Source: Suillus spraguei (taxonomy: Eukaryota > Basidiomycota > Agaricomycetes > Boletales > Suillaceae). From it: a stretch of 64,000 bases of DNA. The notes under the pieces were generated by a model. That model did no database searches and was not told the origin of the DNA. It saw nothing but the letters and a program-made list of their open reading frames with translations. Position 1 is the first letter of the stretch, and each line of letters starts with the position of its first letter. The translations under genes were made by a program, and so were the position numbers. The DNA lies in assembly GCA_016800925.1 (NCBI GenBank), contig JABCPU010000259.1, positions 1-64,000 on the forward strand. Reading direction: 5' to 3'. Shown here piece by piece: positions 56,091 through 64,000 of this stretch.

Positions 56091-56815
56091 GCCGGTGATT
56101 GATGCTAAGATTTCCATTGGCATACATGGCAGCTCAGTCCGCAGGCAAAAGTGTTTCCCAGTAGAAAACCCCAGCTATCATTATAATTGAAATGATCAGG
56201 AGAATCAATACAACCGGGGATTTCCAACCATCAGTGGAACCGGATGTCACGGCAAAAATCAACAAGATGAAGGAAACTATCAAAGTTCGTAAGCGACACA
56301 AAGAAAAGTATGCTGAAATATTTTATACCAGTCAAGACGCCTACGCCGACCAAATCAAGGGACTTCCATTTTGCCCCTTTAGGCTTACGACTGCCTGCAG
56401 TTCCGATTTGTGACGGTATCATGAAAATACAAATCAGGGCCACTGGATGACTGTGGGAACTTTGTCACTACACCCAAAACATAACCATTTCCGGTCATCT
56501 CCTGGATTCCAACATTTCCCACACTCCTCCCCAGCACATTCCTGCCTACCACCATACCATGTTCACCTATCTACTGTATAAAGGTATTAGTGTAGGCTAT
56601 ATACATATAATAGGTCACAATAGAACACCTTTTGTCCCAATACAAGCTCAAGAGACCTGTACATATGATACAGGAAAAACATATCAAAAACACATTCGCA
56701 TTTTTGCCCCTTCAATGATATAATGTCTTAGCATACTATTTATATGTTTTTGAGAATATATGAGTCTATTCCACCGCATTCTTTGACTCTCTAAAGATCT
56801 TTACACCACCAGATG
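56091..56815. other. Mostly empty; one small basic open frame
   Basis: 56192-56413 has a short frame (KINKMKETIKVRKRHKEKYA) that could be an exon remnant. From 56420 on I see nothing coding; AT-rich sequence leads to the inverted-repeat element. Confidence 0.3.
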
Positions 56816-56817
56816 TA

Positions 56818-57833
56818 GCATGCACACAAAAAATAACAAATAGCTTCGCATTTTTTCAGTTTTAACTATATAGACTTGAAAATATGATCCCTAAAAATCT
56901 GCAAATAGTATATACAAGGTATGAGGATAATAGGATCACAGGTCCAGCTCCTGGGTTGCTGTATTGCTATCCTCCCCTGATGGTTCATCTCCTGGGAATA
57001 TTTTCCCTAGGGCTCTGGCCTTCCAAAAATGTGAGGACTATATTTCTATGTGTATATAGAGTATATATGCGTCTTAAAAATATACTAAAAGTAGCATGAT
57101 CCTCTTTCATATACCAATACTTCCTCTTGCTTGCATGGGTGTATATTTTCGCAATTTTGATGGTTATACTCATTTACCGCTGTATAAACCATCTAGTAGG
57201 CTCATATATAATACATAGGGTGTGTATAAATGCCAACAGTGGCCAGGATCAGTGAGAAATAGGGCAGATCATTGATATCATGAATATACTAGATATATTG
57301 AGTGATAAGGAATGTTGCATGTCATCAGAGAGATCTAGGGAGATCAGGCTGTTGTAGTACATTCTAAATGTATTAGGAGGTATTGTCCTAGTGTTACAGA
57401 ACGATCTACCTATAATGAGAGCAGGGCAAATACATAGATAAGAATTGGACTGTGGGAATCCTAAAAAGTCAAAACATCGAAAACCAACTCTTGGTGCACA
57501 TACATCTAGGGCCTCGAAACAACTTACATTTACATAACAACCCTTCCACACCACCTCTACCCATGAAATAAATGTATGAAATGTTCTTTATGCACTCTAC
57601 TATGTAATTTACGACAATCCATACCATGTATATGTATCAATTATGACATTTGTAGAATTTTTCTCCTAAGAAACATCATATTTCACTTCCCTATTCATCA
57701 ATTGTGGATGAGCGGTCCTGTGCTCCTGAGATATTGTATATACTATTGAAAGGTTGCTGAGGATCATATTTTCAAAGCTATATAGTTAAAACTGAAAAAA
57801 TGTGAAGCTATTTGTTATTTTTTGTGTGCATGC
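56818..57833. mobile_element. Non-autonomous inverted-repeat transposon, 1016 bp
   Basis: Terminal inverted repeats 56818-56890 and 57761-57833 start GCATGCACACAAAAAATAAC and differ at only a few positions; weaker symmetry continues inward for another 70 bases or so. TA lies outside both ends (56816-56817, 57834-57835), as for Tc1/mariner-type insertions. No open frame of size lies inside. The ends do not match the intact Tc1 element at 8310, so it needs a different transposase. Confidence 0.75.
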
Positions 57834-58040
57834 TATCTATATGTTTTCGCGACTACGCCCCCGTAATCGTCACCGTCACCGCTCCTGCCTCTTATGGTAC
57901 CGTCACTGCTTCTTTTTTTTCCCATCACTCGGATTTTCCTTCCGATGTTACGTTCTCTTTACAGCACCGTCCCTGCGTCACTGCTTCTTTTCTTCTCACA
58001 GCCTCCGTCACTGCTGTCTTTTGGGTTGTCTTTACAGCAT

Positions 58041-58176
58041 CGTCACTGCGTCACTGCTGCGTGTCGCCTCCCACGACCTGCAGTCATCACTGCGTCACTG
58101 CTGCGTGTCGCCTCCCATGACCTGCAGTCGTCACTGCGTCACTGCTGCGTGTCGCCTCCCACGACCTACAGTCGTC
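58041..58176 (+). repeat. 44-bp tandem repeat
   Basis: CGTCACTGCGTCACTGCTGC recurs at 58041, 58085 and 58129, with CCCACGACCTGCAGT in each unit. It sits in a C-rich stretch (57840-58340) in which CACCGTCACTGC words are frequent. No gene recognised. Confidence 0.75.
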
Positions 58177-58469
58177 CCTGCGTCCCTGCCCCTCAAAAGT
58201 CGTGATCCTTACATCACCGTCCCCGTCACTGCTGGGCATCCGAAACTCTGTTGCTGTGCTCTCTCTCTCTCTCAGACTCAAGCTCGTCCTTGTCGCATTC
58301 GGATCAGGTTCAATTGATTTTTGCATGTCTTCCTCCTTCTTTTCTGCACTCATCTTTTCAGATTTTAGAGGGTTTTTGCAAGTGGGTTGGGTTTGGGTTC
58401 AGGTTGGGTTCTCATTTTTTGGCGTAGAGTTATATAGAGTCACTGTTGGTATAGAGCTATATCACCTCA

Positions 58470-60000
58470 TATAGGACCATATATATATGCGCTGCAGGCA
58501 AGAGATATATCATGGTACCAAATGGCACTGGACCTCGATGGGACTATGTGAGCCCATATAGGACCATGTTTATATGCGCTGCAGGCAAGAGATATATCAT
58601 GGTACCAAATGGCACTGGACCTCGATGGGACTATGTGAGCCCATATAGGACCATATATATATGTGCTGCAGGTAAGAGATATATCATGGTACCAAATGGC
58701 ACTGGACCTCGATGGGACTATGTGAGCACATATAGGACCATATATATATGCGCTGCAGCTAAGAGATATATCAATGGTACCAAATAGACCTCGACCTCGA
58801 TGGGACTATGTGAGCCCATATAGGACCATATATATATGCGCTGCAGATAAAAGATATATCATGGTACCAAATAGACCTCGACCTCGATGGGACTATGTGA
58901 GCCCATATAGGACCGTATATATATGCGCTGTAAGTAAAAGATATATTATTATGGTACCAAATAGAACTCGACCTCGATGGGACTATGTGAGCCCATATAG
59001 GACCATATATATATGCGCTGCAGGTAAGGAATATATCATGGTACCAAATAGAACTCGACCTTGATGGGACTATGTGAGCCCATATAGGACCATATATATA
59101 TGTGCTGCAGGTAAGAGATATATCATGGTACCAACTAGACCTCGACCTCGATGGGACTATATGAGCCCATATAGGACCATATATATATGCGCTGCAGCTA
59201 AGAGATATATCAATGGTACCAAATAGACCTCGACCTCAATGGGACTATGTGAGCCCATATAGGACCATATATATATGCGCTGCAGATAAGAGATATATCA
59301 TGGTACCAACTAGACCTTGACCTCGATGGGACTATGTGACCTCATATAGGACCATATATATATGCGCTGCAGCTAAGAGATATATCAATGGTACCAAATA
59401 GACCTCGACCTCGATGGGACTATGTGAGCCCATATAGGACCATATATATATGCGCTGCAGATAAGAGATATATCATGGTACCAACTAGACCTCGACCTCA
59501 ATGGGACTATGTGACCTCATATAGGACCATATATATATGCGCTGTAAGTAAAAAATATATTATGGTACCAAATAGAACTCGACCTCAATGGGACTATGTG
59601 AGCCCATATAGGACCATATATATATGCGCTGCAGGTACAAGATATATCAATGGTACCAAATAGAACTCGACGTCGATGGGACTATGTGAGCCCATATAGG
59701 ACCATATATATATGCGCTGCAGGTAAGAGATATATCATGGTACCAAATAGAACTCGACCTCGATGGGACTATGTGAGCCCATATAGGACCATATATATAT
59801 GCGCTGTCAGTAAAAGATATATCATGGTACCAAATAGAACTCGACCTCGATGGGACTATGTGAGCCCATATAGGACCATATATATATGCGCTGCAGGTAA
59901 AAGATATATCATGGTACCCTATGGCACTGGACCTTGATGGGACTATATGAGCCCCTATAGGACCATATATATATGCGCCGCAGGTAAGAGATATATCATT
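58470..60000 (+). repeat. 87-bp satellite, forward half
   Basis: About 17 units of ATGGTACCAAATAG...CTCGATGGGACTATGTGAG...CCATATATATATGCGCTGCAG...AAGAGATATATC. The unit is 87 bases, 29 codons, so frames stay open over several units; these are not taken as genes. Two subtypes alternate (NGTGP and NRPRP by translation). Confidence 0.9.
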
Positions 60001-60640
60001 GCACCAAATATGAATGGTGCTGCATGGGACTATATTATTACCTCATCTAGTTTCCTATCTATGAAGCCATATCTATATGTGTTAGAGATCACTACTCGCA
60101 TTGAGATGTAGGCAATGTAGTCCTATCCAGAGCCAGCCCTATCTGACGCAATGATATATTTGTTACCTGCAGTGTGTAAACATATGATCCTATACAAGGC
60201 TCATCTAGAACCAGTCCCATCTGGTGCAATGATATATCTATTATGATTATTGTGCAGTGCAGATATCATCCGATATGAGGTGACATAGTCCCATCAAGGT
60301 CCAGTTCTATTTGGTACCAGTACCATGATATATGTGTTGCACAATAACAAATATATCATTGCGCCAGATAGGACTGGTCCTGGATAAAGGTGGAGTCCTC
60401 AATAAATGTCACCTTGTATAGGACCATATGTATATGTGCTGCATATAATAGATATATCATATTGTGCCAGATAGGAGTGGTCCTGGATAATGTTGCCTTA
60501 TATAGAATCCTATCTATATGTGCTGCAGCTATAAGATATATAATAGAACTGGACCTGGATGGCACTATGTGACCCTGTATAGGACAATATTTATATATGC
60601 TACAGGTAAGAGATATATACATATTTGGTACCATGGTATA
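60001..60640. repeat. Diverged centre of the 87-bp satellite
   Basis: Satellite words remain (GATATATCATTGCACCA, TATATGTGCTGCA, CCTATACAAGGCTCA) in mixed orientation, with strong divergence. This is the junction between the two oppositely oriented halves. Confidence 0.6.
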
Positions 60641-62930
60641 TCTCTTAGCTGCAGCGCATATATATATGGTCCTATACAGGCTCACATAGCCCCATCGAGG
60701 TCCAGTGCCATTTGGTACCATGATATATCTCTTACCCTAGCACATATATATATGGTCCTATATGAGGTCAGGTAGTCACATCGAGGTCCAGGTCTATGTA
60801 ATACCATTGATATATCTCATACCTGCATTGCATGGTCCTATACGAGGTCACATAGTCCCATCGAGGTCCAGTTCTATTTGGTACCATTGATATAACTTGT
60901 ACCTGCAGTGCATATATATATGGTCCTATATGAGGTCACATAGTCCCATCGAGGTCGAGTTCTATTTGGTACCATGATATATCTCTTAGCTGCAGCGCAT
61001 ATATATATGGTCCTATATGGGCTCACATAGTCCCATCGAGGTCGAGGTCTATTTGGTACCATTGATATATCTCTTAGCTGCAGCGCATATATATGTGGTC
61101 CTATATGAGGTCACATAGTCCCATCGAGGTCGAGGTCTAGTTGGTACCATGATATATCTCTTAGCTGCAGTGCATATATATATGGTCCTATATGGGCTCA
61201 CATAGTCCCATCGAGGTCGAGGTCTATTTGGTACCATGATATATCTCTTAGCTGCAGCGCATATATATATGGTCCTATATGGGCTCACATAGTCCCATCG
61301 AGGTCGAGGTCTATTTGGTACCATGATATATCTCTTACCTGCAGCGCATATATATATGGTCCTATAGTCCCATCGAGGTCGAGGTCTATTTGGTACCATG
61401 ATATATCTCTTACCTGCAGCGCATATATATATGGTCCTATAGTCCCATCGAGGTCGAGGTCTATTTGGTACCATGATATATCTCTTAGCTGCAGCGCATA
61501 TATATATGGTCCTATATGGGCTCACATAGTCCCATCGAGTTCGAGTTCTATTTGGTACCATTGATATATCTTGTACCTGCAGCGCATATATATATGGTCC
61601 TATATGAGGTCAGGTAGTCGCATCGAGGTCCAGTTCTATGTAATACCATTGATATATCTCAATATATATGGTCCTATAGGGGCTCACATAGTCCCATCGA
61701 GGTCCAGTGCCATTTGGTAGCATGATATATCTTTTACTTACAGCGCATATATATATGGTCCTATATGAGGTCACATAGTCCCATCGAGGTCGAGGTCTAT
61801 TTGGTACCATGATATGTCTCTTATCTGCAGCGCATATATATATGGTCCTATATGGGCTCACATAGTCCCATCGAGGTCGAGGTCTATTTGGTACCATTGA
61901 TATATCTTGTACCTGCAGCGCATATATATATGGTCCTATATGAGGTCAGGTAGTCGCATCGAGGTCCAGTTCTATGTAATACCATTGATATATCTCAATA
62001 TATATGGTCCTATAGGGGCTCACATAGTCCCATCGAGGTCCAGTGCCATTTGGTAGCATGATATATCTTTTACTTACAGCGCATATATATATGGTCCTAT
62101 ATGAGGTCACATAGTCCCATCGAGGTCGAGGTCTATTTGGTACCATGATATGTCTCTTATCTGCAGCGCATATATATATGGTCCTATATGGGCTCACATA
62201 GTCCCATCGAGGTCGAGGTCTATTTGGTACCATTGATATATCTCTTAGCTGCAGCGCATATATATATGGTCCTATATGGGCTCACATAGTCCCATCGAGG
62301 TCCAGTGCCATTTGGTACCATGATATATCTCTTACCCTAGCACATATATATATGGTCCTATATGAGGTCAGGTAGTCGCATCGAGGTCCAGTTCTATGTA
62401 ATACCATTGATATATCTCATACCTGCATTGCATGGTCCTATATGAGGTCACATAGTCCCATCGAGGTCGAGGTCTATTTGGTACCATGATATATCTCTTA
62501 CCTGCAGCGCATATATATATGGTCCTATATGGGCTCACATAGTCCCATCAAGTTCGAGTTCTATTTGGTACCATTGATATATCTCTTACCTGCAGCGCAT
62601 ATATATATGGTCCTATATGGGCTCACATAGTCCCATCGAGGTTGAGTTCTATTTGGTACCATTGATATATCTCATACCTGCAGCGCATATATATATGGTC
62701 CTATATGGGCTCACATAGTCCCATCAAGTTCGAGTTCTATTTGGTACCATTGATATATCTTGTACCTGCAGCGCATATATATATGGTCCTATATGGGCTC
62801 ACATAGTCCCATCGAGGTCAGTTCTATTTGGTACCATTGATATATCTCGTACCTGCAGCGCATATATATATGGTCCTATAGGGGCTCACATAGTCCCATC
62901 AAGGTCCAGTGCCATTTGGTAGTCCCATCC
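60641..62930 (-). repeat. 87-bp satellite, reverse half
   Basis: About 26 units with GGTACCATGATATATCTCTTA, GCTGCAGCGCATATATATAT and CCCATCGAGG, the reverse complement of the forward half. A stretch of about 336 bases (61610-61945) is repeated almost exactly at 61946-62281, a higher-order duplication. Confidence 0.9.
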
Positions 62931-63059
62931 AGACCCCGTTCTTGATGGGAACTCTGATAGCTGTTATCATGTGATCACAGCTTTGTATTATAGTATTCCT
63001 TTATTTATATGTCCACTGACGCATCATGTTTTGCTAGGCTTTCCCTCAGATATATCAGT

Positions 63060-64000
63060 GGATGACATTTGGAGTGACATCTCTCCTTGAACGCATTTGG
63101 GAATACCAGTATCCTCTTCTGAAATTGGAAAGAAAACCATCTCCTCAAATGATAGAGATTTGTGCAATGCTCGAGCGTGCCTTGGCATTTGCGCATACTG
63201 GTAATGCCAAGGTGTTGTCATCCAGCTTGATGAGACCTTTTTGGCTCATTAGAAGTCTGCTTCAGCAAGGATGGCCTACTATGGCTTCCACTATTCGTAT
63301 CATGGCCACCACCACAATACCTGTCTCTGTTAGTCCTGCAGATTGGCCTGTTGTAACTCATTCCAATCTTCCTGCCATCGCTTCAAAACGGTCTCAGATT
63401 ATTACTTATGGCTTGGATCATTTTGAGGTAAGCTTAGTCTTTAACTATATGCATCCCTTGCTCATCTTCAAATTAGGCATATAAAGCTGAATTTCATATA
63501 CAGCTTTCAATCCACAATCCATCTCCTAATCTGTTCATGCAGTATGACCAAGATCTTCGCCATGCCATCCTGATTGCTGTTGTGGCCTTTCAATCTTTCA
63601 TTGGGGACGTCAAGAGTCTTGTTACTGTCGCTGTAACTAAACTCTGCACCGATCTTGACAACGAAGACACACATTCCTCATCTCTAGAAGCCAAGAATCG
63701 CCGTCATAATCTCAAAAAATGGTTGGCTTGCAAGCACCCTCTCAGCTATCTTGACAGAGCCTTCGAATATCTTCTTTGTTCTGTTGTCAGTGATTCTGAT
63801 GACTACAGCTTAGGCCTTCCTAATCCAACAAAGGAAAAGCTTTCCATCCGTGACTTTGCCAAACTTCTGGTAGATATGTCCCGTCCCACAGATCCAGTGT
63901 CAATCGCAGCCCCTCTTATCTCCACTGGTACCTCTCCTATGGTGTTTCGTGTCGCTTTGGTCTACATGTCGAAGTTTGTCCCCCGCGACTCTCCTAATGC
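63060..64000 (+). CDS. Large unidentified protein, partial, runs off the right edge
   Basis: The first visible exon has TFGVTSLLERIWEYQYPLLK, MIEICAMLERALAFAHTGNA and LMRPFWLIRSLLQQGWPTMA. It ends ITYGLDHFE at GTAAGC 63428. The intron (63428-63542) rejoins in frame at YDQDLRHAILIAVVAFQSFI. Then come WLACKHPLSYLDRAFEYLLC and PTKEKLSIRDFAKLLVDMSR up to base 64000. A splice acceptor-like ATATATCAG precedes 63060, so earlier exons probably existed; the satellite now abuts it. Steady codon use and in-frame splicing say it is expressed or recently was. Family not recognised; helical, probably soluble. Confidence 0.6.

Noticed and set aside
58512..62233. Open frames repeating VPNRPRPRWDYVSPYRTIYI across the 87-bp satellite
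   Set aside because: Same explanation: 87 bases is 29 codons. Both orientations and several phases are open; divergence is not codon-biased as far as I can see.
1..64000. tRNA or rRNA genes, telomeric repeats
   Set aside because: I looked for tRNA-like T-arm/anticodon signatures and for TTAGGG runs while reading and saw none; a covariance-model search would be decisive.

Overview
The window looks like accessory chromatin of an agaricomycete (mushroom-forming basidiomycete). The pointers are a KDZ (Kyakuja-Dileera-Zisupton) transposase, a DUF6532-type gene, a Crinkler protein with a kinase domain, single-chromodomain Gypsy elements and short GT-AG introns of about 50-60 bases. Most of the 64 kb is mobile DNA, nested LTR repeats and satellites. 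Ordinary genes are few, and most are cut or frameshifted.

Layout. 1-1135 and 9951-10640 are inverted copies of one LTR-like repeat (LR-D). Between them lie a decayed KDZ transposase on the minus strand (1410-4740 and upstream), carrying a small splicing-factor-like exon; two LR-A solo LTR copies; a small zinc-cluster gene (7446-7998); and a complete Tc1-type transposon with an intact transposase (8310-9926). 10670-11035 is a degenerate tandem repeat. 11036-17785 is a minus-strand chromovirus with 5' LTR, gag, pol with C-terminal chromodomain and a third zinc-knuckle ORF; its 3' end is missing. 17786-24050 is a pile of solo LTRs (LR-A, LR-B, LR-C) inserted into one another and into transposase remnants. 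24055-28543 holds a DUF6532 gene split by LR-B and cut by LR-A. 29031-29710 and 42062-43480 are two broken copies of an XRN1-like exoribonuclease. 30006-33229 is a truncated second Gypsy element and 33448-34835 is the 3' end of a second chromovirus copy.

34836-38690 is satellite territory: an inverted 51-bp array, an 86-bp-arm hairpin, a 168-bp duplication, an 85-bp array and a 12-bp-type array. 40082-42031 is a triplicated 650-bp unit. 44690-56413 is the most gene-like part: a broken pepsin-type protease, the Crinkler kinase gene, a 69-bp tandem array whose units look like introns, and several hypothetical, membrane-protein and transporter fragments. 56818-57833 is a non-autonomous DNA transposon. 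58470-62930 is a large 87-bp satellite that flips orientation in the middle. A + strand gene enters at about 63060 and leaves at the right edge.

The genes do not form a pathway. The window records repeated insertion, inverted duplication and gene-fragment capture. The best candidates for something unusual are the intron-like tandem array (48.8-50.4 kb), the conserved extra ORF of the chromovirus, the Crinkler gene with two ubiquitin-like segments, and two satellites that both switch strand half-way.
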